Shown here: positions 36,266 through 44,880 of the stretch, one piece after another
Numbering within the stretch: the stretch's first letter is position 1
Layout of the letters: the number at the start of each line of letters is the position of its first letter
Origin: Arthrobacter sp. M4
GTDB lineage: Bacteria; Actinomycetota; Actinomycetes; Actinomycetales; Micrococcaceae
DNA length: 64,000 nucleotides
Assembly (NCBI RefSeq): GCF_020251205.1
Contig: NZ_JAIWYX010000002.1
Location: 248,001 to 312,000 of the forward strand
Reading direction: 5' to 3'
The notes under the pieces: generated by a model
Told to the model about the DNA's origin: nothing
Database searches by the model: none
Seen by the model: the letters and a program-made list of their open reading frames with translations, nothing else
Made by a program: the position numbers and the translations under genes

Positions 36266-37242
36266 TAGAACAGAACCCTGGCCAGGTTCTGCCGTGCCTT
36301 CGCTACCCGCTCATCGGTGATGCCAACGACGTCGAACAATTCCAGCAAGCGCACGCGGGCCGTCTCTCGCTCGGGTCCGTGGTGGCGTCCGATGAACGCG
36401 ACAATCCGGTTGAAGGCATCCTCCACATGGCCGCCGGATACATCCAGGTCTGCCACTGCCAACTGCACCTCAAGATTGTCGGCCTGCTCCGCCGCGCGCT
36501 GGCGAAGGGCGTCAGCCTCCGGGGCGGAAACCTTTTCCAGTCGTTGCATGAGCTCCACCTGGGCCAGGCCAGCCTTGGCTTCGGAGTCCGCCGGCATTTC
36601 GGCGAGAGCCTGCCGATAGGCAGCGGCTGCGGCGTCGTAATCGCCCGCTTCAATGGCGTCGAAAGCAGCCTGATGAAGTGGCGGAAGTGGCGGCGGCGCT
36701 GCAGCTTCCCCGGGCTGGGCGCCGCCAACGCTACCGGAGACTCCGTTTGCAGCTGCCACCTTGAGCAGTTCGTCCATCAGGGCACGGATCTCTTGCTCGG
36801 AAGCACCGCCCTGGAACAGCGGAACCGGCTGCCCCTTGACTACGGCAAGCGCTGTTGGCACCGCCTGGACTTGGAAGGCCTGGGCGAGCTGGGGGAAAGC
36901 GTCGACGTCGGCTGCCGCCAGGACAACCTTTCCGCCAAGGCCGGTGATGACCCGCTCCATGGTGTCCAGGAGACCCGAGGACTCCGGCGCGTATTGGGAC
37001 CAGAGAACAAAAACCACCGGCACCTGCGCGGACAGCTGCACCAGGCTCTGGAAGTTGGCTTCCGTCGCGTCGACGCGAAGCTGCGGCGTCCCTTCCGGCG
37101 CACCACCGGCTTCGCCAGAGGCCGGAGATCCAGCCGTCGGCGCAGCCGGAGCAGGGCGGCGGAGCGAGGAAAGATCGACGGCGCCGCGCAGGTTGAGCGT
37201 GCTGGCGGCAGGTGGGGCGGGGCGTGATCCAGGCGAACTCAT
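36265..37242 (-). CDS. Thioredoxin-like/TPR co-chaperone (YbbN/CnoX-like), cysteine-less
   Basis: This 325-residue protein has a proline/alanine-rich head (1-50), a thioredoxin-fold domain (about 55-165) and C-terminal tetratricopeptide-like helices (about 195-320). Where thioredoxin has WCGPC, this has WSQYAPES (81-88), so both active-site cysteines are replaced by A85 and S88. The cis-proline in QAVPTALAV is kept. It should act as a holdase or scaffold, not a disulfide enzyme. The ATG at 37242 is chosen; an in-frame GTG lies 9 bp upstream. Synteny matches mycobacterial Rv1324. Confidence 0.87.
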   Translation of the reverse strand: MSSPGSRPAPPAASTLNLRGAVDLSSLRRPAPAAPTAGSPASGEAGGAPEGTPQLRVDATEANFQSLVQLSAQVPVVFVLWSQYAPESSGLLDTMERVITGLGGKVVLAAADVDAFPQLAQAFQVQAVPTALAVVKGQPVPLFQGGASEQEIRALMDELLKVAAANGVSGSVGGAQPGEAAAPPPLPPLHQAAFDAIEAGDYDAAAAAYRQALAEMPADSEAKAGLAQVELMQRLEKVSAPEADALRQRAAEQADNLEVQLAVADLDVSGGHVEDAFNRIVAFIGRHHGPERETARVRLLELFDVVGITDERVAKARQNLARVLF

Positions 37243-37308
37243 ATGGTCCACTCTAGCCGCTGCCCCTGACGCTCCACCGCCGCCAGCCGGGTCTTTGTTG
37301 GGCGAGGC

Positions 37309-39075
37309 CTACTTGAAGCTGGCACCCACCAGGCCGCGCGTGGCGGCAACGAGCCGCATGGGATCCTTGGACCCCGCCGGCGGAACATAAACCGCAACGG
37401 ACTCAGCAAAGTTCAGAACCATGCCGGTGCTCGTCTCTTTGCCACCCGCGAAGACCGCGGAGTCCTCATTGAGGACCAGCTTGTCGCCTTCCGCCTTCGG
37501 CGTGCCGTCAAAAGCGAACTCAAGCCGACCGATCACCAAAGCACCGCCGTCCGCCGTGCGGAAGACTTGGGTGTCGCCGTCCACCGGTTTGTGGGAGAAG
37601 GCAAAGGTTCCGTTTGCTCCGTTCTTGACCGTGTCCGCCTGGTACGCAAGCGTTCCGGAGATATAGGGCGACGACGAACTCTCCGTCAGCTTGTCCTTGA
37701 ACGCCGAGTTGGGGTTGTTCAGTCGGTCGGCAAGCCCAGTGAGGGCATCCTTGCCGCTGAACTGCAGGTCTCCCTTGTCCCCGGGAGCCAGCGCCGACGT
37801 AGAGCCTGCCGGAATAGAGGGGAAGCTGGTTCCGGGCTGGAGGGGCGCCGAATTCCACAGCTTGTAGTTCTCACGCGGACCGGCCTGGACCAAGGTCAAT
37901 ACCTGTGGAACCACGTTGCCGTCGCCCTGGGTCACGGCTACAACGGTGCGCGGCCACTCCCGCTTGCTGCTGACCACCTTGGTTAGAAGCTTGCTGGCGC
38001 GGACGGGCATGCGGGCCTCGTAGCTGCCCACCTGGGAACGGATCTTGTAGTTCTGCGTCCGGACCTGCAGCTCCATACGGTCAACGCGCGGCTGCAGCTT
38101 GGCAGCGTCCTTGGCGGCGTCTCCGGCCGCGACTGCGCTGGCCACCTGTTCCAGGATGCGCTTAAGCTGCGCGTCGACTACCACTGGATCGCCCGAGTCC
38201 GTCCCAGCGTTTGCATCGGACGCCGACGGTGAGGGCTGCGGCGTCTTGCTGGCCTGCGCTCCGACGGCGGTTCCGCCTACCAGGACGGCCGCAAGGGCGG
38301 CAGCCACGGCGGACACGCGAAGGGACTTGCCAGGGCCACGGGTGGCGTCTCCCTGGTTGTGGTGGACGGTGGGCGCGGCCTGGGTGGGGATTGCAGCCGT
38401 GTGGTCGTCAGGTACCGGGCTTCCACCGGCGTCACCGGGGCCGTCCCCACCGCTGCCGCGGCGCGACAGCAGCCTACCGACGAACGGCAGGGCCGCTCCG
38501 GCAACAATGATCAGGATGCCAATGACAATGAGGGGTGCGGCCCAAGGCGTCGTCGCGTTATTGGGGAAGGTCATGGAGATCGACGACGGCGCCGCCTTGG
38601 TGCCGTCGCTGGCCAAAAGGAGCGACCACTCGCCGCCGGCCGGCGGGTTCCAGGTGTATTCGAGCTCACCGCTGGCGTTTTCGGTGGAGACCCAGAGATC
38701 GGATGCGGCAGGCGACGGGGCGGTCGCCTCGCCGTCAGCGTGCTCCACGCTAAGGGCCTTGTTGTCATCGGAGACTCCCGTGACCTTGTTGCGGGCTGTC
38801 TTGCCCACCCAGGCTTCCACGTCGTCGGGCCTTCCCGCCGCGAGGACGAAGTTGCCGTCACCCTTGATGGTGAACTTCACCGGACCACCGTTCAGGGTCC
38901 GCAACTTCGAGTCGATCACGGTCAGGGGGGCGGCCTTCGTGTCTCCGGGGGCCGTTGCTGTCACGGTCTCGGACGGGGCCCAGAAGGTCAACTGGCCGAT
39001 GCCGGCCAGCAGTGTCAGCAGTCCGATCAGGACCAGCGAAACTGCAGTCTTCAAGCGCACAGAAATACCTATCAT
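37309..39075 (-). CDS. Unrecognised three-segment membrane protein with two extracytoplasmic domains
   Basis: I do not recognise this 588-residue protein. Three hydrophobic segments are visible at about 10-31, 179-199 and 254-274. Residues 35-175 look like a beta-sandwich (PVKFTIKGDGNFVLAAG, LEYTWNPPAGGEWSLLL). A Pro/His/Gly-rich linker (205-250) precedes the third helix. The C-terminal 310 residues are probably outside the cell and include a Ser/Pro/Ala stretch. No catalytic motif was found. It follows a 16-bp palindrome and precedes the thioredoxin-like gene by about 65 bp. Similar proteins probably exist in Micrococcales, but I cannot confirm that here. Confidence 0.7.
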   Translation of the reverse strand: MIGISVRLKTAVSLVLIGLLTLLAGIGQLTFWAPSETVTATAPGDTKAAPLTVIDSKLRTLNGGPVKFTIKGDGNFVLAAGRPDDVEAWVGKTARNKVTGVSDDNKALSVEHADGEATAPSPAASDLWVSTENASGELEYTWNPPAGGEWSLLLASDGTKAAPSSISMTFPNNATTPWAAPLIVIGILIIVAGAALPFVGRLLSRRGSGGDGPGDAGGSPVPDDHTAAIPTQAAPTVHHNQGDATRGPGKSLRVSAVAAALAAVLVGGTAVGAQASKTPQPSPSASDANAGTDSGDPVVVDAQLKRILEQVASAVAAGDAAKDAAKLQPRVDRMELQVRTQNYKIRSQVGSYEARMPVRASKLLTKVVSSKREWPRTVVAVTQGDGNVVPQVLTLVQAGPRENYKLWNSAPLQPGTSFPSIPAGSTSALAPGDKGDLQFSGKDALTGLADRLNNPNSAFKDKLTESSSSPYISGTLAYQADTVKNGANGTFAFSHKPVDGDTQVFRTADGGALVIGRLEFAFDGTPKAEGDKLVLNEDSAVFAGGKETSTGMVLNFAESVAVYVPPAGSKDPMRLVAATRGLVGASFK

Positions 39076-39097
39076 CAGCGGTGGTTGAACCTCAATA

Positions 39098-39113
39098 GTA
39101 ACCGTTTCGTTAC
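39098..39113. promoter_or_regulatory. GTAAC-N6-GTTAC palindrome
   Basis: This inverted repeat (GTAAC at 39098-39102, GTTAC at 39109-39113) lies 22 bp upstream of the 588-residue protein's start, in the divergent spacer with the AI-2E family gene. It resembles, but does not match, the GTAAC-type repeats bound by MtrA. It may be an operator. Confidence 0.4.
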
Positions 39114-39268
39114 CAATCGCTCAGCCCGGGCCCCCCAGGGAGGCCTTATGGAACCTGCCCAACCCCCGCTTTACCCGCGAGATTACAGGCTGCTGATAGT
39201 GTTTGCGATGATCGTCACAACCCGCCACATTGGCGGCTGATTACGACACGTACCAGCATAGAAATCGA

Positions 39269-40543
39269 ATGGACAAAGGCGGCAGAAGCGCAGTGACCGA
39301 GCAGCAGGATCCAACCCCGGCTGACCCAACGACACCCCGCGCTCCAGCGGCCCTTGCACGGGTCCTGCGCCGTCTCCGCCAACCCCTCCCGGGCGCGCAA
39401 CCCAGGATTCGCTTCGAAATGCCTCCGGAGGACGTTGAACCTGCTCCAGCGGAGCATCACGCCGAGGCAGGCGATGGAACGCGTTTTGGCGCCCCCGGGC
39501 CGCGCATGTCCAAGCAGCACCCGCTTTACCTCGGATTTATGGGCACCGTCGGTGTTGGTGTGGCCCTGCTGGTCTATTACATCGGCACCACTACGGCACA
39601 ACTGCTCCTGTGGATTGTGGCCGCATTATTCATAGCCCTGGGCTTGGATCCCGTAGTGCGATGGCTCGAAGCACGCAGCCTGCCACGGTCCGTGGGAATC
39701 GTGGTCAGCGTCTCTGTATTGATCCTTGCCGTCACCGGCTTTTTCGCAACCCTGATCCCAACCATCGTGGAACAGGTCTCTGAACTGGTGAAGCAAGCGC
39801 CGGAGTGGATCCGCAGCTTCCTGGACTCCGAATTCTTCCGCAATGTCGACCAGCAGTTCGGGGTCAGGGACCGCATCACCCAGGAGCTGGACAAGTTCGT
39901 TAAGAACCCGGAGGCAGTCGGGGGCATCTTTGGCGGAGTCGTGGGCTTCGGCTCCACTGTGGCCAACAGCCTTTTCGGAACCCTGATCGTCCTGGTCCTC
40001 AGCCTGTACTTCCTGGCGGCCTTGCCCAATATGAAGAAATGGGCTTATCGGCTGGCTCCCCGCTCCCGACGACCGCGTGTGGAAGCGCTATCGGAGGCCA
40101 TTACCGCCTCGGTAGGCAATTATGTGATCGGCCAGGCCTGCGTTGCCCTGCTGAACGCGCTGTTCGCGTTCATTGTGATGTCCATCCTCCGCGTGCCTTT
40201 CTCAGTCCTCCTGGCCTTTGTGGTGGCATTGCTGGCGTTCATCCCCTTGGTAGGCGGAATGATCGCTGGGGTGGTGGTCATCCTTGTGGCGCTCACCCTC
40301 GGCTGGCAGACAGCCCTGATCTATGCCATCTGCTACTTCGCCTACCTCCAGTTCGAGGCCTATTTCGTTTCGCCGCGCATCATGCAGCGGGCCGTCGCGG
40401 TGCCAGGCGCCGTCGCGGTAATTTCGGTCATCGCCGGAGGCAGCTTGCTCGGAGTACTGGGCGCACTAATCGCCATTCCGACGGCGGCCGCGATCATGCT
40501 CCTTATCAAAGAGGTCTACATCGTCCGCCAAGACCGGCATTGA
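39269..40543 (+). CDS. AI-2E family transporter (UPF0118)
   Basis: This protein of about 424 residues has eight predicted membrane segments in the AI-2E arrangement, with a large soluble loop after the third helix (PTIVEQVSELVKQAPEWI) and the conserved C-terminal GSLLGVLGALIAIPTAAAI. Members have been linked to autoinducer-2 export and to Na+/H+ exchange, so the name is only a family label. The start is uncertain: ATG at 39269 or GTG at 39293, the latter with an AGAAG site. Confidence 0.85.
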   Translation: MDKGGRSAVTEQQDPTPADPTTPRAPAALARVLRRLRQPLPGAQPRIRFEMPPEDVEPAPAEHHAEAGDGTRFGAPGPRMSKQHPLYLGFMGTVGVGVALLVYYIGTTTAQLLLWIVAALFIALGLDPVVRWLEARSLPRSVGIVVSVSVLILAVTGFFATLIPTIVEQVSELVKQAPEWIRSFLDSEFFRNVDQQFGVRDRITQELDKFVKNPEAVGGIFGGVVGFGSTVANSLFGTLIVLVLSLYFLAALPNMKKWAYRLAPRSRRPRVEALSEAITASVGNYVIGQACVALLNALFAFIVMSILRVPFSVLLAFVVALLAFIPLVGGMIAGVVVILVALTLGWQTALIYAICYFAYLQFEAYFVSPRIMQRAVAVPGAVAVISVIAGGSLLGVLGALIAIPTAAAIMLLIKEVYIVRQDRH

Positions 40544-40579
40544 TGATCAGGACCAAAACGCGCAGGACCTGATGGTCGG

Positions 40580-41377
40580 CTAAGCCGCAGTGGCCACGGG
40601 ACCGGACCATACCTGCGGCAGTCCGGATGCCCCTGAGCCGGCTTCCGTCACATCATCGACAAGTTCGTTGAGGACACGTCCGGCGTACTTCTCCCCGATC
40701 CACAGATGTTTAGCACCGGCCACGCCAACCACCCGTGCCTGCGGCACCAGGCTGAATCTGGAGGCAGCTTCCTCGGGCTGGAGATAGTCGTCAAACTCAG
40801 GGACCAGAACTGTCAGCGGCTTCCCCGAGGCACCCCATTCCTTAAGGTGGACATCGGTGGCGCGGTGCAGCGGCGGGGAGAGCAGGATGGCGCCTTCCAC
40901 CTGGGCGGCAACGGGATCCACCGCGCCGTACATCAGGGCAAGCTCGGTACCAAAGGACCATCCAACCAGCCAGCGGTTGGGCAAGCCACGGTCCACCGCG
41001 AACTGCACAGCTGCCTCAACATCGTTGCGCTCACCAATGCCTTCCTCGAACTGCCCTTCGCTGGTTCCGCGCGGTGAGTGCGTACCACGGGTGTTGAACC
41101 TCAGCACGGCGACGCCGGCCAGGGCCGGCAAGCGGTAGGACGCCTTGCGATAGACGTGGGAATCCATAAAACCGCCGTGGGTCGGCAGCGGGTGGAGAGT
41201 GATCAAAGTGGCAGTGATAGGACCCGACTCCGGCAAGGCAAGTTCCCCAACAAGCCGCTTTCCGTCCGCCGTCGTAAATTCCACGTTCTCACGGCGGGCC
41301 GGAAGGACAGTGGCAGCCCGGATGGGGGTGGGCTCCGCGGGCTGGGAAAACACAAACGAGGCGGGGTCGAAAGTCAT
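40580..41377 (-). CDS. Alpha/beta hydrolase (dienelactone-hydrolase-like)
   Basis: This 265-residue cytoplasmic hydrolase has a nucleophile elbow GWSFGTELA, an early strand TLITLHPLPTHGG (oxyanion region), an acid in LVPEFDDYL and a late histidine in GAKHLWIG. The ATG at 41377 has GAAGG upstream. The frame is open further upstream but has no ribosome site. It resembles small uncharacterised serine hydrolases (YdeN/DUF-type), and the substrate is unknown. It converges with the AI-2E gene. Confidence 0.8.
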   Translation of the reverse strand: MTFDPASFVFSQPAEPTPIRAATVLPARRENVEFTTADGKRLVGELALPESGPITATLITLHPLPTHGGFMDSHVYRKASYRLPALAGVAVLRFNTRGTHSPRGTSEGQFEEGIGERNDVEAAVQFAVDRGLPNRWLVGWSFGTELALMYGAVDPVAAQVEGAILLSPPLHRATDVHLKEWGASGKPLTVLVPEFDDYLQPEEAASRFSLVPQARVVGVAGAKHLWIGEKYAGRVLNELVDDVTEAGSGASGLPQVWSGPVATAA

Positions 41378-41396
41378 GCCTTCAAGCCTACGGGAC

Positions 41397-41726
41397 TCAG
41401 CGATACCGGTAATTGCGGCCGTTCCAGCAGTTGCTGTGCCAATGCCGCCGCTCCGCCAAGCCTGCAGCCTCACCGAACAGGTGGTCGTCGGACCAGACAA
41501 CAAGATGCGCGATTCCGGGCAGGATGGCCGTGGAGCACCCCGGGCAGATGTACTCCTTCTCGGCGTTGCGCGCCGTCATGGTGCGCACCATCCAGTCTCC
41601 GTCGGGCGCGCTTTCGCGCCGGGCGATCCCCGCCCGCGCACGTTCCAGGTCAAGGTCGGGAACGTCGCCGTAATACTTGGAGCTTCGGCCCGACGACGGC
41701 CGGCGGGGTCGATTGGAGCGGGGCAT
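41397..41726 (-). CDS. Small zinc-ligand protein, actinobacterial
   Basis: This 109-residue basic protein has an Arg/Ser-rich head and a C-terminal cysteine/histidine cluster: CPGC, then WHSNCW about 35 residues later. That spacing could bind zinc as in HNH or zinc-ribbon folds, but no catalytic HNH motif is complete. The start ATG at 41726 is taken because the family-like RSSKYYGDVPDLDLERA begins soon after. Orthologues in Streptomyces and Arthrobacter are often labelled ATP/GTP-binding proteins, but no P-loop is seen here. It diverges from nucS across the tandem repeat. Confidence 0.75.
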   Translation of the reverse strand: MPRSNRPRRPSSGRSSKYYGDVPDLDLERARAGIARRESAPDGDWMVRTMTARNAEKEYICPGCSTAILPGIAHLVVWSDDHLFGEAAGLAERRHWHSNCWNGRNYRYR

Positions 41727-41787
41727 GCTCCCATTCTGCCCCGAGTCAGCTGCCAGCGCTGTCCAGCCCGCCGCGCCACTGCACCCC

Positions 41788-41941
41788 GACCACTCCGTCC
41801 GACCACTCCGCCTGGCCGCACCACGGCACCCCGACCACTCCGCCTGGCCGCACCACGGCACCCCGACCACTCCGCCTGGCCGCGCCACGGCACCCCGACC
41901 ACTCCGCCTGGCCGCGCCACGGCACCCCGACCACTCCGTCC
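41788..41941. repeat. 32-bp tandem repeat, four full copies plus partial flanks
   Basis: Full copies lie at 41801-41832, 41833-41864, 41865-41896 and 41897-41928. Partial copies lie before (41788-41800) and after (41929-41941). Copies 1-2 share one A where copies 3-4 have G. There are no spacers. The array fills much of the 322-bp gap between the divergent zinc-protein and nucS genes; the remainder (41942-42048) shows nothing further that I recognise. Confidence 0.95.
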
Positions 41942-42048
41942 GGACATTCCGTCTGCACTCTCCCCCTGTCCGCGGCACAGGCCAGCGGCAGCTGCGTGCA
42001 ACGCGTCGATGACGGTTTGAAGCCTTTGATGCCGGTAATGTAGGTCCG

Positions 42049-42744
42049 GTGCGACTTGTCATTGCCCGATGCTCCGTTGATTACGTGGGCCGCCTGAAGG
42101 CCCACCTGCCGCTCGCCAAGCGACTACTCCTTGTTAAGGCAGATGGCTCGGTGCTGGTTCACTCTGACGGAGGCTCGTACAAGCCCCTCAACTGGATGAG
42201 TCCCCCTGCCACAGTGCGCGTCACCATGCCCCATGAAGCAGAGCTCGAAGACGGCGTTGTTGAACAGTGGACGGTGCAGTCGGCAAAGTCGGATGACCGG
42301 CTGATTATCAACATCCACGAGCAGATCCACGACACGTCCCACGAACTCGGCAGCGACCCCGGACTCATCAAGGACGGAGTTGAAGCCGACCTCCAGCGTC
42401 TTCTGGCGGAGCAGATCGAGACTCTAGGCGAAGGCTACAGCCTGATTCGACGGGAGTACTTCACGGCTATTGGACCGGTGGACATCCTTGCCCGCGACGC
42501 CAACGGGGCCACTGTCGCCGTCGAACTTAAGCGGCGGGGCGACATCGACGGCGTGGAGCAACTGACGCGCTACCTGGAACTCTTGAACCGCGACCCCCTG
42601 CTGGCTCCGGTGCGGGGCATCTTTGCCGCCCAGCAGATCAAGCCACAAGCCAAAGTCCTGGCCACGGACCGTGGGATCGACTGCATCACCCTTGACTATG
42701 ACGCCATGCGCGGCGTGGACGACAGCGAGTCGCGGCTGTTCTGA
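42049..42744 (+). CDS. nucS: Endonuclease NucS/EndoMS (non-canonical mismatch repair)
   Basis: This 231-residue enzyme cuts double-stranded DNA at mismatches and replaces MutSL in actinobacteria. The N-terminal dimerisation domain (1-110) begins with [15 protein letters not shown]. The RecB-like nuclease domain has D145 in GPVDILARD and E159/K161 in VAVELKRR. All catalytic residues are intact and the length is typical. The start is GTG at 42049. The tandem repeat lies upstream, so promoter spacing may be affected by copy number. Confidence 0.96.
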   Translation: MRLVIARCSVDYVGRLKAHLPLAKRLLLVKADGSVLVHSDGGSYKPLNWMSPPATVRVTMPHEAELEDGVVEQWTVQSAKSDDRLIINIHEQIHDTSHELGSDPGLIKDGVEADLQRLLAEQIETLGEGYSLIRREYFTAIGPVDILARDANGATVAVELKRRGDIDGVEQLTRYLELLNRDPLLAPVRGIFAAQQIKPQAKVLATDRGIDCITLDYDAMRGVDDSESRLF

Positions 42745-42775
42745 CCGGCGTGTGCCGCACCCCTAAAATCGATTC

Positions 42776-44011
42776 ATGACTGCCCTCAGCCAGGCCCCTA
42801 ACCCTTCCGATGTCCGACGGATTATCACCGGGACCATAGTGAGTGACGGCGCACTCGTGGAGGATGCGCTCCTGGCGGTCGACGGCGACCGAATTGCGTA
42901 CGCTGGCCCTGCCGCGGACTTCGACGCATCCGGCTTCGAGGGGACCGAACGGCACGACCTTCCGGCCAAGCGGTACATCCTTCCCGGACTGGTGGACCTT
43001 CACTGCCACGGCGGCAACGGCGGTGACTTCCCCAGCGGCGACGAGGATTCCGCTCGGCAAGCCTTGAGTTTCCTCCATGCCTCCGGCACCACCACGCTAC
43101 TGGCCAGCATGGTGACCGCCCAACGCGAGGACCTGCTTCGCGGAATTGAACTGTTCGTCCGCCTCGCAGAGGAAGGCCTCGTCGCCGGCATCCACCTCGA
43201 GGGACCGTTCCTGTCGCATGCGCGGTGCGGCGCCCAGAATCCGGCGTACCTCCTGGACCCGCACCTTGGCCTCATGGAAGAGCTGGTGACAGCAGCTGCC
43301 GGGAAGCTCGCCACAATGACTTATGCCCCGGAACTCCCCGGAACTGCCGCCTTGGTGGACCTTATGACTTCCCATGGCGTGACCCCGTCGCTCGGCCACA
43401 CGGATTGCGACGACGCAACAGCGGCTGCCTCGCTGGCCGCCGCTCGGGAGGGCCTGGAGTCCGCAGGGTTCGACGGCGTCAGCTCACTGCCAACCGTTAC
43501 TCACCTTTTTAATGGAATGCCTCCGCTGCACCACCGTTCACCGGGACCCATTGCCGCTTGCCTGCGTGCGGCACAGCAAGGACGTGCAGTGCTTGAACTC
43601 ATTGCGGACGGCACACACTTGGACCCCGCTACGGTGGCTACGGTGTTCCAGCTCGTAGGGTCTTCCAACATCGTGCTGGTCAGTGATTCGATGGCCGCCG
43701 CAGGCCTTGCCGATGGCAACTACATGCTGGGACCGTCGCCGGTCACAGTCGCCAACGGCGTGGCCACGCTCGATTCAACTGGCGCCATTGCGGGCGGCAC
43801 CGCCACGATGCTCGATGTCGTCCGCCACGCCGTGCGAGCCGGAGTGGACCTGACAGACTCCGTTCGCTCGGCCAGCAGCGTTCCAGCCGCAGTCCTTGGA
43901 CTCGAAGACGAAGTCGGCGGGTTGCGGCGCGGGCTCAGGGCTGATGCCGTAGTACTCAGTGAGGACCTGGAGCTCGCCGCGGTCCTGCGAATGGGTGAAT
44001 GGCTCGCGTGA
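42776..44011 (+). CDS. nagA: N-acetylglucosamine-6-phosphate deacetylase NagA
   Basis: This 411-residue amidohydrolase removes acetate from GlcNAc-6-phosphate. Metal and substrate motifs are [61 protein letters not shown] and [11 protein letters not shown] (catalytic aspartate). With NagB elsewhere in the window it completes entry of GlcNAc into glycolysis. It begins 31 bp after the nucS stop and may share its transcript. Confidence 0.95.
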   Translation: MTALSQAPNPSDVRRIITGTIVSDGALVEDALLAVDGDRIAYAGPAADFDASGFEGTERHDLPAKRYILPGLVDLHCHGGNGGDFPSGDEDSARQALSFLHASGTTTLLASMVTAQREDLLRGIELFVRLAEEGLVAGIHLEGPFLSHARCGAQNPAYLLDPHLGLMEELVTAAAGKLATMTYAPELPGTAALVDLMTSHGVTPSLGHTDCDDATAAASLAAAREGLESAGFDGVSSLPTVTHLFNGMPPLHHRSPGPIAACLRAAQQGRAVLELIADGTHLDPATVATVFQLVGSSNIVLVSDSMAAAGLADGNYMLGPSPVTVANGVATLDSTGAIAGGTATMLDVVRHAVRAGVDLTDSVRSASSVPAAVLGLEDEVGGLRRGLRADAVVLSEDLELAAVLRMGEWLA

Positions 44012-44485
44012 ACCGGTCAGTTTAACTAAACGCGGCACAACACCGATGCCTGCGCTAGGCGTTCATCTTTAGGGAAGGCGAGTTCCTGCATCACTTTTTA
44101 ACTGCCAAGGCTTGGCTTTGATTCGGCATGTTGCTGAACGTGGGCTAATTCAATCAAACTTCGAATTTGGCTTTCCCATGCGGAACGCAGCCCGGCGACA
44201 ACGGTCATATTTGACCGCTTTGCGGAACAAGCCGGATTAACCTCCTCTTTACACAATTTTTGTGGCTTTTTTTCCTTAGACCGTTGACCTCATGCATCCC
44301 CCATGAAAGTCTTGTACCAGTCTTTGTGTAGGTGTTTTTCATGCTCGCAAGACGTGTTGCGAGCGTGGAGCTTGTGCAACACCAGCCAGTTGGACTGGAT
44401 GGGGGCCATGTCTTCTCGCGAAGTAACGGAGGTCGGTACGAGGTGTGCCTGACCAGGCAAGTTCCACAATGAGGAGATAAAGAGA
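44012..44485 (+). promoter_or_regulatory. 474-bp spacer with long csp leader, hairpins and possible short upstream ORF
   Basis: This non-coding stretch precedes the cold-shock gene. It holds an inverted repeat CGGTCA-TATT-TGACCG (44202-44217), an AT-rich CACAA/TTGTG stem followed by seven T (44252-44273, possible nagA terminator), a TTGACC box at 44284, an 8-bp stem GCTCGCAA/TTGCGAGC (44343-44364) and a CCAGT/ACTGG stem (44386-44398). A 14-codon open frame (44408-44452) with GGGGG before its ATG precedes csp. Long structured leaders are usual for csp mRNAs. Confidence 0.6.
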
Positions 44486-44689
44486 ATGGCACTCGGAACC
44501 GTCAAATGGTTCAACGCTGAAAAGGGCTTCGGCTTCATCACCCCTGACGAGTCTGAAGGCGACGTCTTCGTTCACTACTCCGAGATTCAGTCCAACGGCT
44601 TCCGGACGCTTGACGAGAATCAGCGCGTTCAGTTCGAAATCGGCCAGGGTGCCAAGGGCCCCCAGGCCACTGGCGTCACCGTTATCTAG
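44486..44689 (+). CDS. Cold shock protein, CspA family
   Basis: This 67-residue single OB-fold RNA chaperone has both RNA-binding motifs, KGFGFI (RNP1) and VFVHYSEI (RNP2), and starts [17 protein letters not shown]. The ribosome site is GAGGAGATAAAGAG. It melts mRNA structure at low temperature or in rapid growth. The long leader upstream and a T-tailed terminator downstream indicate a monocistronic mRNA. Confidence 0.96.
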   Translation: MALGTVKWFNAEKGFGFITPDESEGDVFVHYSEIQSNGFRTLDENQRVQFEIGQGAKGPQATGVTVI

Positions 44690-44743
44690 CCTGCCAATTC
44701 ACACCGGGCGTCAATCGTCGGTTAGCGAATTATCAGCATGCTT

Positions 44744-44780
44744 CAAAAGAGGGTTCCGGCTCAGCCGGGACCCTCTTTTG
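44744..44780. terminator. Intrinsic terminator after csp
   Basis: CAAAAGAGGGT pairs with ACCCTCTTTTG, with an inner CCGGC/GCCGG stem, and T-runs occur on both strands. It can serve csp rightwards and the leftward DUF2156 operon. Confidence 0.85.
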
Positions 44781-44880
44781 TCCTTGGCTAAATCAAAGCC
44801 ATAGGTTCAGGCGGTGCCTATTGGAAGGTTGCGTCGAAACTTTTATTCACAGCCAGTCATGAATGTTTACAAGTTCGTCA

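Noticed and set aside
41788..41941. Repeat array near nucS as a CRISPR
   Set aside because: Copies of the 32-bp unit are directly adjacent with no unique spacers, and no cas genes are present.
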